The notes: a model not told the origin generated them from the sequence alone. 64,000 nucleotides of DNA from Brachypterus glaber (GCA_958510825.1 OY294044.1:76244895-76308894); one strand, 5' to 3'; counted from the first letter of the stretch, positions 35,703-48,623 are shown. Program-made: numbers and translations.

Positions 35703-37000
35703 TATTGTTCGACTTTTAAATTGTATAAAGGGAGGCGTAATTTGTACGCTGTGTCTGTAGTAACCAAAGAACTTTTACTTCAAGAAGGAGCATGATGAAA
35801 TCTACCGTATGCTTTGTTTGAAGCGTGAACCAACTATGGTGAGGGGCTGGTGGGGAGTGACTATTGTTTACACTTAGTACGCGTAAAGAGAGAGAAAAAA
35901 TGTGCAAACTCACAGTCTAATGTCGTAAAATGACTGACAGGGGTACAGTGTTGCCGATTGGAAATATATATTTTGGATATTTTATTGTAAATTTCAAGAA
36001 ACATTAGTTCTGTATGAGTTTTATATGAACTAGTAGTTTAATTTTAATAGATTTAAATATACTATATTATTAAACATAATTATAGTATACACAATAAAGT
36101 TTTTTACATTTTTAATTTAAGTATAATGATTTGAATTCATGATAAGGTGGAAACTACGCAACATCGCTACTAGGTAGCCTGAGAGTCGACTAGCAACATC
36201 TACATTTTACACCACAAAGCTTATGGCGTTTCTGTTAGTAAATAAACAAACAAAAAGAGGACACATTCATAAACATTGGTCTGAAATTACTTCTTGAGGT
36301 AAAAGTTCTTTGGTAGTAACAGCATAAATAAGGTCTGTGGCAGAGGGTTAAGGTTAAAATTTCTAAAAATTGTGAATAAAATCATTTGCATGCTTAATTA
36401 AGTAGAAATTCCCTGCAGCCACGAACAAGAGAAACCTTAAAAGTTAAAATTAAAAGTAATTTTTTTTTAATTTTTCTTATGAATGGGTAAAATTAAATTT
36501 TATGCTTATTCTAGCACATTATAACACTATTCACAGCACATGCGCTAGAATAGTATTATAAGGTAGTTTCATATTTTCCAAAATCGCCAAAAAACGCCAT
36601 AGACAAAAACTTCTTGGATACAAATGTGTTTCATGAAAAAATAAGAAACTTTTTTTTTATCCGTCTGTCACGTTTTTGTGTACACTATAATTCAAGAACG
36701 AATAATCCGATCGACTCGAAATTTTTAGGAAAAATCAAGTTCTATAAGGGGAAAATCCCTATTGTTTTTGAAAGTAATCACCCAAAAACAAAAAAGTTAT
36801 AGGGGTAAACTTTAAAAAAATCGAAAAAAGCTGAAAGAACGTAACGTAACGTAACGTAACGTAACTCTTTCAGGAAAAATTACTTTTCTTCGAAGGATAA
36901 ATTCTACCGGTTTTAAAAGTTATCTCCCCAATAACAAAAAAGTTATGAGGGGTTAAATCATTTTGCTTTCCAATTTTGAAAATTTTTAAAATTTAGGAAA
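35703..37000. other. Unassigned, with a CGTAA pentamer run
   Basis: 36838-36866 is about six (GTAAC)n units. 36640-36800 matches the reverse complement of 43400-43600 (ATAATCCGATCGA, TTTTTAGGAAAAATCAAGTTCT). The GC-richer stretch 35720-35940 shows no convincing exon. Confidence 0.45.
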
Positions 37001-37148
37001 GGGAACGTTCAAGTATTACGTAACGCTTCTAGGGGGGGGGGGTCATTTTGGAGTGTTATGCCCATGTTAATGGTATAGGAAAATAGCGTTACAGGGGGGG
37101 GGGTCCAAAATGATCAAAATTGGCGTTACGTAATACTTGAACGTTCCC
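37001..37148. mobile_element. 148-bp MITE with 25-bp TIRs
   Basis: GGGAACGTTCAAGTATTACG plus TAACGC on the left mirrors GCGTTA plus CGTAATACTTGAACGTTCCC on the right, flanked by AAA on both sides. Two poly-G runs and GGTCATTTTGGA/TCCAAAATGATC form an inner inverted pair. Confidence 0.85.
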
Positions 37149-37267
37149 AAAGCCTTGTATTGGTGAAAAAAATTTCAATTTTTTTTTTGCGTATTTTTGC
37201 GTTTTATGACATTTTATGTCGATATAAATCAATTTCGAGCAAAAAAAATTGTCACTCGATCGGTGGG

Positions 37268-37560
37268 AAATTTTTTGTGCAACTTAAGAACACTTAAAAG
37301 TTTGGGGCAAAAAAGTGACACCACCTCTCATTTCGTAGGTCCCTGGTTAAAATTACCAAATAAAAATTACATGAAATGATAGACTATATCAATGTTAAGG
37401 CATGTGCAAAAATTCGTTACTGTGGTGTATAGGGTTCCAGAGATATTAAATAAAAACTACTTTCTAGATGTACCTTTAGGAGGGTCGTAGCTCCCTTAGG
37501 GCTCATTTCCGGACCAACCTTTATAGGAACTTTTTTTCATATTTTTTAACCTCTTAAATT
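37268..37560 (-). mobile_element. Fragment of the 13567-14275 family
   Basis: GGGTCGTAGCTCCCTTAGGG, CTCATTTCCGGACCAACCTTTA and AGAGATATTAAATAAAAACT match the family end, in inverted orientation to 22030-22260 and direct to 50660-50900. Confidence 0.7.
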
Positions 37561-38873
37561 TCTCGAACTTTTTGGAACTCTTGGAATGCGTAGCATTACA
37601 TATCTTCATGGATTATTCTTTATTAAGTTTTAAAATATAATATATTATTACTTTTCGAGTTATTTCGCTGGATTAGGTTTATTAGTCTACTCTTTACAGC
37701 TCTTGAACTAAATAGAATATTATTCGATGAGAGTATAATAATTGCTATTAATAAATGAGGGTGAATTTAGCGACATGAGCTGTTAGGCGAGTGGCGTAAT
37801 CATCCGAATGATTAATAGCTATTATACGTGAGTAGAATACCATACTTTATTCACAGCCGTTTTAAAATTTAAACGGTTTATTTTTATAGACCCGTGGTTT
37901 ATAGGCCTATAAATTGTTAAATAAATAATTTAAAATAATGTCAAGGTATAAGGTCATATTTTGTTAACTTTTAATGTACTCTCCACTGTAAAGATTATAC
38001 TATGAAATGCGAAGCATTACATATTTTTACGGAATTTAAGTTTAAAAGCTTCTTTTATTCCTTATTAGTAGTTTATGTATTTATCATTATTATTTACTAT
38101 GATATTAAAATAATAGATAGATATTTCTAAGCTTTATAAAGCATCTCATTCGGGGGTAAATTTTATATAATTATAATTTTGAATATCTTACTAAAAGTTC
38201 TATGTTTGGATTGGTTTTGGTAAAAATCTGTGCCCGCTAGGAGCGCAAGGAGAAAAAAATATGCCTTTTTGGGTTGGCTCGTTTTTACTTTTAATTGTGA
38301 TCAATGACATTATTTTTTTTATTTCTTCATAAGTCATAATTTTTCTGACGTTGTTGGTTTCTTTTGTCGTACTTTTCTGAAAAAATATAAGCGTTTCTTT
38401 ATTTATTTTTTTTATGGATTGTAAAAAGTAGTAAAAACATTTTATGAAAAAACAAATTTAAAAAATTAATTAAAAATTAAAAAAAAAATACTTTTAAAAA
38501 GGTAACAATTATGCTTAATTGAAAACCGTAGAAACTATTCTTATAAATGACAAATATTTATTAAATTAAAATTCTAGCCCACTCAAAAAAAAATTCAATA
38601 TTTTTTTAATTATTTTCTTTTAAAAAAAATATATTTTATTTTAAATTTTTATCATTCTTTGCATTTTTAATAGAATGTACCGTTTGGATTTTACGCTCTT
38701 AAATATATGTTCTTTATCACCTAAGTGCACCTGAAATTTGGTACCATCGTTTTCATAATAAACGCTTACACCTAAAAATGTTACAGATTATATTGAACTT
38801 TATCAAGGTCTCTTTGACATTTATTTTTCAAATATTATTATGACATTACTTGTCAAAATAATTCACATTAGTT
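37561..38873. other. AT-rich interval, nothing coding recognised
   Basis: ATGAAATGCGAAGCATTACATA near 38000 recurs in variant form at 14320, 37590, 43120 and 47636, so it is a dispersed short block. No exon or RNA gene. Confidence 0.4.
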
Positions 38874-39287
38874 ATGCCGCAGCTTACAAATTATCAAAAA
38901 TGTATTATAACAGCAAGAATAAATGACGGGATAAGTGTACGTGAAATAGCCACTGAATTAAATGTTGCAAACAGCACTATAATGCGAGCAAAGAAAAAAC
39001 TTGAGGAAACTGGACAGATTAGCAGAAAGCGAGGTTGTGTTCGAAGTAGAATGAGTAGTGCAGAAGAAGATATGCAATTAATGAATTATCTGCGGGAAAA
39101 CCCTTTCCATACCGGAGTCAGAGCGAGGGAAGAAACTAACTTTCCTGGGTCATAATGCTGAAGAATTACGACAGGCCAAGATTGAGGCTTGGCACCCAAA
39201 AATTACACCAAATTACACAAACCAACTGTTAGAATTACAAAGAAGATTTTGTTATTTTCGATATCTTAAAATAAGTCACTCTTGATG
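38874..39287 (+). pseudogene. Broken Tc1-like transposase, N-terminal part
   Basis: ATG at 38874 opens MPQLTNYQKCIITARINDG, followed by a helix-turn-helix (SVREIATELNVANSTIMRAK), a basic linker, then LMNYLRENPFHTGVRARE and NFPGS before a stop at 39153. This is the two-HTH DNA-binding region of Tc1/mariner transposases. In the neighbouring frame the sequence runs on (GHNAEELRQAKIEAWHPKIT) to a stop at ~39286, suggesting a frameshift. The DDE catalytic domain is missing, so the gene is inactive. Terminal inverted repeats were not located with confidence. Confidence 0.75.
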
Positions 39288-40091
39288 ATGTTTTCTTTTT
39301 TTTATATTTTTGAAGACACTATTTTGAAGAAAAAAACATTATCCCATGAACCGTAAGAGTTGTACAAAAAGCGCTTAGTGTTTTGTGAGTTTAAAATCAA
39401 GCAGGGCAAGTTATAAAGAGTGACTTTTTTTGAGATCAAATCAAAAATAAAAAATAAATTCCTGTTTGTAACTCTATCTGGAGACATACTGTATAAATAT
39501 CATTTATAATAAAATTTGTTAACCTTTTTGCTTAAAGACAGTTATAGGACTTGCACTATATAATGTAGACTGTACTTTAACCTTCCTTAATTATTACGGA
39601 AAATGTCAGTGTCAATCTTAGTAAAGTACATATACAACTAAAAATTTAAAATGTTGGGGACCTCAGGGTTCTGTGATGTGAGCGTTTTCTATGAAAATGA
39701 TGGTAGAATTTTTATACAATTTGGATCAAATGCCTAACGCTCGTCAATAAAAACCTATTTTTAAGGACCACTCTAATAAAGAGGTATAATAAATAAGAAT
39801 TTACACTATAATTTTAAAGCAAAATGTAAATTTCATAATCTAATATCATGATATTAACATACCACATCAAAGCAGCAAGAATATTTAGATATACCTACTT
39901 ATAATTACTTATAAATTATAATCACTTAAAGGAAAGCGTCTGGAGTTAATTTATAAGTAGAGACAGAATAATTTACTTAGTGTGTATCCAAATATATAAC
40001 GGTATCTACACAAAAACCAAGATTGGTGTTTATTATACAGGATGTGATTTTATTAGTGTAAAAATTTTTATAATGGTCACTAAATCGAAAC
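39288..40091. other. AT-rich interval, unassigned
   Basis: Short inverted pair AAGTCACTCTT (39273) and AAGAGTGACTT (39416) may be remnants of a small element. Nothing else seen. Confidence 0.35.
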
Positions 40092-40291
40092 NNNNNNNNN
40101 NNNNNNNNNNNNNNNNNNNNNNNNNNNNNNNNNNNNNNNNNNNNNNNNNNNNNNNNNNNNNNNNNNNNNNNNNNNNNNNNNNNNNNNNNNNNNNNNNNNN
40201 NNNNNNNNNNNNNNNNNNNNNNNNNNNNNNNNNNNNNNNNNNNNNNNNNNNNNNNNNNNNNNNNNNNNNNNNNNNNNNNNNNNNNNNNNNN
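40092..40291. other. Assembly gap (200 N)
   Basis: A run of exactly 200 N. The round length suggests a scaffolding placeholder. Frames crossing it are meaningless. Confidence 1.
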
Positions 40292-40309
40292 AAATAAAAA
40301 TGTAAATAT

Positions 40310-40720
40310 TGAAATCCTCGGGTCAAAGCTAGAGTCGACGCAGCGCATATGCGAGAACTGGAAATTCACCGAGTACTGGTTATAACTTATAACATATTTC
40401 TTATAACTTATAACAAATTTTAACATACAGATGAATTCAGTGATGCAAATCAAGCAATATACCACCTAACTTTTCTTGCGGAAATGCGTCGTTGCCAAAA
40501 TGTGCACTTGAGTTTAGCCGAAATCTGTTTTAGATAAAATTAACATACATACGATTTCCTTTAGTTTTGAGGAGAAATTTGCCACCTTGCATTCCCTGCG
40601 GAAATGCGCTGTTGCCAAATTGTCAACTTAACAATAGCCAAAAAAATACATGTTGCCAACTTGTGCATTTAGATTAGTATCTTAAGGAAAAATTCGAAAT
40701 AAAGATGATTTTTAATACTT
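40310..40720. repeat. Diverged tandem units
   Basis: TGCGGAAATGCG followed by TTGCCAAA recurs at ~40480 and ~40600, about 125 bp apart, and less clearly later. 40325-40370 is the reverse complement of a block at 10655-10695 (GAATTTCCAGTNCTCGCATA), marking a dispersed repeat. Confidence 0.6.
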
Positions 40721-40869
40721 TTAAGAGAAATTTGTCCCTTTTTGTCCCTAAAGTTATTAGAAGTTTGTAATTATTGTGATTTTTAGGGATTATTTCATAA
40801 TTCATTGATTATAATACGCGTCTTTTTTTTAGGGAAATGTGCGCTGTTTTAAAAGCATAAAAATTATTA

Positions 40870-42169
40870 ATGGAGCTCTCTACAACTAGAATTATGAAAC
40901 AAAAGACGTCTACCCTATCTCTATCTCATTTGTGCTGCACTTTCCAGCCAACCAAATAAATACTGTATTTGTTTTTCATACAACAAATACAGTATTTATT
41001 TGGTTGGCCGGAAAGTGCAGCACTGAGCGGCACGAACGAACATTGCTAATGTGAACCTGTAGAATAAGATAATTCTACTAAAATTTAGATGGCGCCAGTA
41101 ATTTCTTTAATAAAAAATAATATAGTTACACTTTTCGCCCGGCCAAGTAAATATTGTATTTGTTCAACAAAGAACAAATACAGAATTTGTTTGGTTGGGT
41201 GGAAGTGGGAGTGTATGTATGTCTTCTATCCTTTTTGGGTAGAACTTTTGTCCCTGTCTAATCTAACGGGAGAAATCGCCATTATGCAGTTATTTTACCT
41301 AAATGTGAGGCGGTCTTGGCCAGGACCACAGTTCAGCCGATGCAGATACTTTGACATGGGCAAAATTAACCATAAAAAAACATTTTTTATCAAAACATGT
41401 ACCTGTTTGCTTTTAAGCAATTTTCCTTGAATATCTGCTCAGTTTCCTTGAACTTACTCAAATGTTAACTCAGCTCTCCCTCCTCCGACACTAACTGAGC
41501 TGTTTTCAAAGAACACCAGGACCAGGACCACAGTTCAGCCGCGCGCGCGAATGAACTGGCAGCCCGCTGTTTTCAAAGCACACACTATACAAAAATAAGA
41601 TAATGCAAAATAAATTTTGCAAAAATATGTATAGAAATATAAAGAAAACATTTTTTTTAAGAAAAATAAAAAAAAATCAAAACAGATTTCAATTAGTATT
41701 AATTTTTACCTCCTACCCACATATTTACTAAAGATAACCCAGCCGAGTCTTTAGCATTCTTTGGTAATGGCGATTTCTCCCGTTAGATTAGACAGGGACA
41801 AAAGTTCTACCCAAAAAGGATAGAAGACATACATACACTCCCACTTCCACCCAACCAAACAAATTATGTATTTGTTCTTTGTTGAACAAATACAATATTT
41901 ACTTGGCCTGGCGAAAAGTGTAACTATATTATTTTTTATTAAAGAAATTACTGGCGCCATGTAAATTTTAGTGGAATTATCTTATTCTACAGATTCACAT
42001 TAGCTATGTTCGTTCGTGTCGTTCAGTGCTACACTTTCCGGCCAACCAAATGAAACGAAATGAAAAACAAATACAATATTTATTTGGTTGGCTGGAAAGT
42101 GTAGCACAAATGAGATAGAGATAGGGTAGACGTCTTTTGTTTCATAATTCTAGTTGTAGAGAGCTCCAT
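40870..42169. mobile_element. 1.3-kb foldback with ~410-bp arms
   Basis: The left arm 40870-41284 (starting ATGGAGCTCTCTACAACTAG) is the reverse complement of 41765-42169, with roughly 93-97% identity by eye. The 480-bp spacer contains two direct ACCACAGTTCAGCCG blocks. Each arm has nested palindromes built from CCAACCAAATAAATACTGTA. The same open frame (MAPVISLIKNNIVTLFARPS...) appears in both arms on opposite strands, which follows from the symmetry. If transcribed through, it would give a long hairpin RNA. Whether it is a mobile element or an hpRNA locus is undecided. Confidence 0.8.
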
Positions 42170-44090
42170 TGTGATCTTAATTTTTTCCGTATGTCTACAA
42201 TAGACAGACGAACAAAGACAGAGTTTTTTTTTGCGAAAAGTATTAAGAGGAATAAAACGGAAAAAAAGTAATAGATTTTTTTTTAATGACACGATACTTT
42301 TCCAATTTTTACTTGTTATGATAAGGAAAAGTAAAATTTACCTGACTTTGCATTTCATTAGGTTTTTAGTAAAGAATAATTCATTTTGTCGATAAAATTA
42401 CACTAGCTTACAATGGTTTTATGCGCTATTTCTTTTTAACGCTTTCGGGCTTATTTTTACTTGCTGACAAATTAAACTGGCGAATATTGGAGATATTTGC
42501 CGGGATAAGATGGGACAGCCAACATTATTTTTTTTTATGTTTGCTTAGTAATTATTATTGGTATTGGGTGTATTTATAAGGTCGCTTAAACGAATTTAAA
42601 ATGGTGAAAATTATTTTCAATATGGATATAGAGAAAAAATTTATTTGTAAATAGCGACATTAAAAACCTCCAATATATCATTTTTTTTAGAAAAGCTAAT
42701 TAAATCTATTCAAATTTAGTAGCCTTTTTGAATCCGCCATAATATTTTTTTAATTTTTGTAAATTCGGTAATAGCAACCTAAAAACTCCTCTATACAATT
42801 TTTTAAACAATCATAAAAAAAAATAATTTTGACTATAAATTTGTGCGATTCAGGCAAATATCTCTGATGAACTTAAAAAACAATTCGTTAAGGTATTCAG
42901 ACTGGCGCGCAAGCATAAAGTTGAAATTTGTAAAGTAGTGTATTTGTCGGTAAATTTAAACCGTTGAAATTTGTAAAGTAGTGTATTTGTTGGTAAATTT
43001 AAACCAAGACTCTCCGAAAAAAGTATTGTCTGAGACCAGTAACTCAGCAATAATGAGAATCTTATTATATTTTATTCTTAAACCTTCTTTTTGGCTTGTT
43101 GCTATCTACAACGAGCCTTGAAGATATGTAATGCTATACATTCCATTATACAGAGCGGTCCAAAAATCACTTCCCCACTCTTAACTTTTGAACGAGTTGA
43201 GATATCGACATTTTTTTAGAAATCTTAAATTTAAATAAGACAACATAATCTTTTTTTTTAATTATATATTTTTTTATCTTTTGAAATGTTTAACCCCCCA
43301 TAACTTTTATTTATTTTTTGGGCGAAATTGGTAGAATTGATCCTTATAATAAAAGTATTTACTCCTGAAAAAGTTACGTTAATAATAATATCGATTTTTA
43401 AAAAGTTTAACCCCCCATAACTTTTTTGTTTTTGGGGGGATTACTTTCAAAAACAATAAGGGTTTTCCACTCGTAGAACTTGATTTTTTCTAAAAATTTC
43501 AATTCGATCGGATTATTCGTTCTTGACTTATCGTTCTCCCAAAAATCGTGACATCGGACAGACGCATATTTCAAAAAAAAAGTTGCTTATGAAACAAATT
43601 TCTATCGTAAATTTTTTTGTCTAGGACGACTTTTAATTTTTTTTTGAAAATTCGAACTACCATATAATATAAATCTAGAGCAGGCGCTGTGAATTCACGA
43701 ATAATATAATAATAGAAGCCATGCTGCTTAAACAAAATCTGATGAAAATTACCTCTATTAGCGTTTTTGGGTCGCTAATTAAATTTAATATGATAACTAA
43801 AGTTTGGTTTACCCAATAATTAACACTAAACTAACTAAAAGTTTAACAAACGAAATAAAGTGTGACCAATAAATCAACATTTGATTGCCCCTAAGGGCCT
43901 GATACATTAATTGGGTCTATTAAAACCCAAAACCGTTTTGTCATTGCACGTTTTAATTTTTAGTACCATATCGATAAACTGTTAAATGCAGGTTTTTCTT
44001 TTAAAATTCATTAGCAATATTTTTTACAGTTTTTAAAGACCTTTTATTGTAATTGTGTTTTAATTTTTGCTATGGCTGACGAACCTTTAG
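42170..44090. other. Repeat fragments, otherwise unassigned
   Basis: 42905-43010 has a ~60-bp direct duplication (GTTGAAATTTGTAAAGTAGTG). 43153-43260 is a left end of the CAGTGCGG family (CAGAGCGGTCCAAAAATCAC). 43780-43850 shares CCCAATAATTAACACTAAAC with 53970. No exon. Confidence 0.5.
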
Positions 44091-46844
44091 GTATCTACTA
44101 TAATAATTTGTATATTATACAGGGTAATTTGAAAATAAGTTACAACATACTAGGAGGTGTTTTTTTATGCAAAAATATAAATAAATATTCCTATAAAGAT
44201 GTACATCACATATATATGTACATCACATATGTGTCCGGAAAAAAACCCCAAAGGAGCTACGGTGTTAAAACCTTAATATTGAGTGTTATTCTTTAATAGG
44301 CCATGGTACTCTTAAAACTAATTTTCGAACATATAGTGTGCGCAATTTTTCAAAATAATATAAAAACGAGAGGTAAACTGCAGAGGAGTTCAGGTGTACT
44401 GTACAGATTGGAGGTAATCTGGAGGAAATCTTTGAAGCTTACGAGTTAATCTAAAGGAAATCTTTAAAGATTTCCTCCTTTTTGGAGGAAATCTTAGAAA
44501 CTCGAGTTAATCCTTGGAGGTAATCTGAAGAAAATCTTTGAAGATTTCCTCCTAAAAGAAATTCAGGTACACAACTTTTTGTCAGCGGTTTAACCCTCGT
44601 ATAAAAATTAGAAGGGAAAGTCTAATTAACGACCTATTTTCAGAATACATTATATTAAATATTTTACATAGCCATATGATATATATCAATTTAAACAAAT
44701 GTATTCATAAAAAATGTTGTAGAGTACACCACAAATAAAGAGGCTTGGGTTATTTAAAGAAATGATGGTTTGGAAGTATATCCAAAGAAATGGGATATAC
44801 ACAGCGTGTCAAAAGTCCGCCATCCTTTAACTTTTGAATGGCTTAGGATATCAACTTAAAATTTGAGACACATTAATAACATAACCCAAATATTGTTTTG
44901 GTATATACTTGGTACGCTTAGGAGGCCCAATGGAGACAGGGGATTTTTTTTTACAGAAAGGGGGGTCGTGTGATACATCATTTCCTAGCTTATAAAATTA
45001 TCTATTTGCCCACAATTGTTGCTATTTTTCGGAGCAATTTTTGGGAGTTTAAAATAGGGTTAAAATTTCCTTTCAAAGTTCTTTAACACGTTAGCTGCCG
45101 CCTATATTAATAGACGCTCAGCTCAGGAGCCTGCCAATTTTTTGCAATGTTATTCAAGTCTACAATGAGCAATGGGCTTTGAATATGAGTAGGGGATGGA
45201 CCCGCCGGGCAGGTTGTTGGCTGCAAACGTGATAAAAAATCAAACAATTTTTGAAAAATCGTTTAAAAATTGGTTTATTTCATGATGCAAATACATCAAT
45301 TATACTTTTAAACTAATTTTGAATTATATAAATAAAATTTTACAAAATAATATTAAAAAGATGCATTTTTTAGCAAAAAGAATTAAAAAATAAAGCTTAA
45401 AAAAATTAAAAATTATAGTAGAATAAACAATTTTATAAGCTTTAAAATGATGTATCACACGAAATGTATCTACTATAATAATTTGTATATTATACAGGGT
45501 AATTAGAAAATAAGTTACAACATACTAGGAGGTGTTTTTTTATGCAAAAATATAAATAAATATTCCTATAAAGATGTACATCACATATATATGTACATCA
45601 CATATGTGTCCGGAAAAAAACCCCAAAGGAGCTACGGTGTTAAAACCTTAATATTGAGTGTTATTCTTTAATAGGCCATGGTACTCTTAAAACTAATTTT
45701 CGAACATATAGTGTGCGCAATTTTTCAAAATAATATAAAAACGAGAGGTAAACTGCAGAGGAGTTCAGGTATACTGTACAGATTGGAGGTAATCTGGAGG
45801 AAATCTTTAAAGCTTACGAGTTAATCTAAAGGAAATCTTTAAAGATTTCCTCCTTTTTGGAGGAAATCTTAGAAACTCGAGTTAATCTTTGAAGGTAATC
45901 TGAAGAAAATCGTTGAAGATTTCCTCCTAAAAGAAATTCAGGTACACAACATTTTGTCAGCGATTTAACCCTCGTACAAAAATTAAAAGGGAAAGTCTAA
46001 TTAACGACCTATTTTCAGAATACATTATATTAAATATTTTACATAGCCATATGATATATATCAATTTAAAAAAATGTATTCATAAAAAATGTTGTAGGGG
46101 ACACCACAAATAAAGAGGCTTGGGTTATTTAAAGAAATGATGGTTTGGAAGTATATCCGAAGAAATGGGATATACACAGCGTGTCAAAAGTCCGCCATCC
46201 TTTAACTTTTGAATGGCTTAGGATATCAACTTAAAATTGGAGACACATTAGTAACATAACCCAAATATTGTTTTGGTATATACTTGGTACGCTTAGGAGG
46301 CCCAATGGAGACAGGGGATTTTTTTTACAGAAAGGGGGTCGTGTGATACATCATTTCAAAGCTTATAAAATTATCTATTTGCCCACAATTGTTGCAATTT
46401 TTCGGAGCAATTTTTGGGAGTTTAAAATAGGGTTAAAATGGCAATTTCCTTTCAAAGTTCTTTAACACGTTAGCTGCCGCCTATATTAATAGACGCTCAG
46501 CTCAGGAGCCTGCCAATTTTTTGCAATGTTATTCAAGTCTACAATGAGCAATGGGCTTTGAATATGAGTAGGGGATGGACCCGCCGGGCAGGTTGTTGGC
46601 AGCAAACGTGATAAAAAATCAAACAAGTTTTGAAAAATCGTTTAAAAATTGGTTTATTTCATGATGCAAATACATCAATTATACTTTTAAACTAATTTTG
46701 AATTATATAAATAAAATTTTACAAAATAATATTAAAAAGATGCATTTTTTAGCAAAAAGAATTAAAAAATGAAGCTTAAAAAAATTAAAAATTATAGTAG
46801 AATAAACAATTTTATAAGCTTTAAAATTATGTATCACACGAAAT
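44091..46844. repeat. Recent 1.38-kb tandem duplication
   Basis: 44091-45465 (1375 bp) and 45466-46844 (1379 bp) are head-to-tail copies with only scattered differences. Each begins GTATCTACTATAATAATTTG and ends TGTATCACACGAAAT. The duplicated unit covers the flank and 5' half of the transposon that ends at 47615. Each copy includes GGAGGAAATCTTT/AAAGATTTCCTCC palindromes. Possible alternative: an assembly duplication of two haplotypes. Confidence 0.9.
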
Positions 46845-47615
46845 GTGCCCCTTGCCCCTTAAGCAAATCAAATCCCTTTACCCGGTGCTCTTTTTAACCT
46901 GAAACTTTCAAATATCTCGAATACTATGCATTTTAGGAAAAAAATGTTGAATAAAAGTTATTTTTTTTTAAAGGGGAAATAAAATTAGGTATTTATTTTT
47001 TACGGATATTTACGTTTTCAAGGTCATCTTTGTTTTTTTAAATAGAAACGTATATTTTTTTTACTGCTGCATGTCACTGCGAAAAGTATGTTTTTCGAGA
47101 GTATGTTGAAAATGGAAGCTAACTTTTAAATTCCGAGCTCAGATTCAGAATCAGCGGCTCAAAATATATAGGAATTGACTAGTCGAGCCGTCGGAGATCC
47201 AACTTTTTTAATTTTGTGTGGCTGTGTTATCTCTGTAACTAAAAGTCTGACCAAAAAAAGTTAGCAGTAAAAATATACGTTTCCATTAAAAAAAACAAAG
47301 TTGACACACGTTTCCCCCATTAAAATAAACAACCTTTGTTCACCATTTTTTTCTAAAATGCATAGTATTCGAGGTATTTGAAAGTTTCAGGTTAAAAAAA
47401 ACACCCGGTACCGGGTATAGGTAAAGATAAAATAGTTTTTCTCCCTGCGAATAAAAGTTGACAGAGGGACAAACCCGGGGGTTGGCGAGCGAAGCCAGCA
47501 GGGGGTACTAAAAAAATATTTGGTTTAAGTTATTTAGGTGTTTTAAATTTTAAGTTGATATCTTAAGCTGTTCAAACGTTAAACTGAGGGACGGACGGAC
47601 TTTTAACACGCTCTG
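44800..47615. mobile_element. TA-flanked element with CACAGCGTGTCAAAAG ends
   Basis: The left terminus CACAGCGTGTCAAAAGTCCG (44800, repeated at 46175) pairs with the right terminus ...CTTTTAACACGCTCTG (ends 47615), flanked by TA. TIRs extend ~100 bp through GATATCAACTTAAAA and AACATAACCCAAATATT. The interior 46881-47408 is a foldback (CCCGGTGCT...TTTTAACCTGAAACTTTCAA and its complement). No transposase. Confidence 0.75.
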
Positions 47616-47617
47616 TA

Positions 47618-48192
47618 TGTAAGGTGTACACTGTGGAATGCGAAGCATTATTTCACGGCTTGTCTTATACTTGTATTTTTATTATGCGGTTCTATTTAAC
47701 GTAATGCCGAAGTTTAATTCGTCACGAAACTCATATAATAATAAAATGTAGGAAAAGCAGATTCCGTGAGCTTTCCAGGATTATTTTAAGTTCTTGAAAT
47801 GTTTAACGAGAATGATATGAAATGGTAATTTTATATTCCTTTATAACAAATAGTCAGGAAAGAGCAGAACATTATTGTCTTTTTGTTTTACACAGAATCG
47901 CAATTGGCTTCATAGCGAGTACAGATGTGGAATTCCCAAAGAATTCTAACCCATAACTTGTGGGCCACAAGTAAAGGTAAGCTTGTACCAAAAAAAAAAA
48001 AAAAATGCGTGACACTAGGATCGTAGTGTCTTATTCCATTCCAAGCATGTCGATTCCCAAACCTTAATCAGATTTGAAGAATTCGATTTTGACCGTGCTT
48101 TGGTTCAGTGTCATGAGTAATTTATTGCAACTTTATAACTGAATCTGCTGCAAATGATATTAGCACAGCAAGTCTGTGTATATAGCAGTATA
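47618..48192. other. Unassigned
   Basis: Starts with GGAATGCGAAGCATTA, a short dispersed block. The rest is AT-rich with a poly-A run near 47990. No exon recognised. Confidence 0.35.
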
Positions 48193-48623
48193 CAGAGTTA
48201 TTCTTTTAAATGGTACACCGTAACTTTTGAACGGGACGAGATATAAACTTTATATTTGAAATGTGCATATCACGCAATAAAAACTATCATTTGTCATATT
48301 TATCAATTTTTAATTCGGTAAGGCGGCACCAGGTGGACTTTATGGTGGACACTAGTAGGTATTTTTGAAAAAAAAAAGCCAATCCCCCAAAAATTTCTGT
48401 GAAAAAATTTAAAAATATGTGGGCAAAAAGATAATTTTATAAGCTTTAAAATGATCCCCCTTTCCGTTCAAAACAATCCCCTTTTTCCCCCTGTGATCAT
48501 TATGCCACACCAAATATATACCAAAAAATTATTTGGGTTATGTTATTTACGTGTTCTAAATTTCAATTTGATATCTTAAGCAGTTAAAAAGTTAAAGTGG
48601 GGGGTGTCTTTTGACACGCTCTG
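48193..48623. mobile_element. 431-bp TA-flanked MITE
   Basis: TA flanks at 48191-48192 and 48624-48625. The right end GTCTTTTGACACGCTCTG is shared with the 44800-47615 family. The left end CAGAGTTATTC...CACCGTAACTTTTGAACGG is more diverged. No ORF. Confidence 0.7.

Noticed and set aside
36838..36866. Telomere-like pentamer array
   Set aside because: GTAAC/CGTAA units do not match the insect TTAGG repeat, and the run is only about six units.
39977..40465. Long frames across the N run
   Set aside because: Unknown bases cannot produce stops, so the length is artificial.
41089..41430. 113-codon frame in the left foldback arm, repeated in the right arm
   Set aside because: The duplicate frame follows from the inverted repeat. 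The peptide has no domain and the frame diverges in the spacer.
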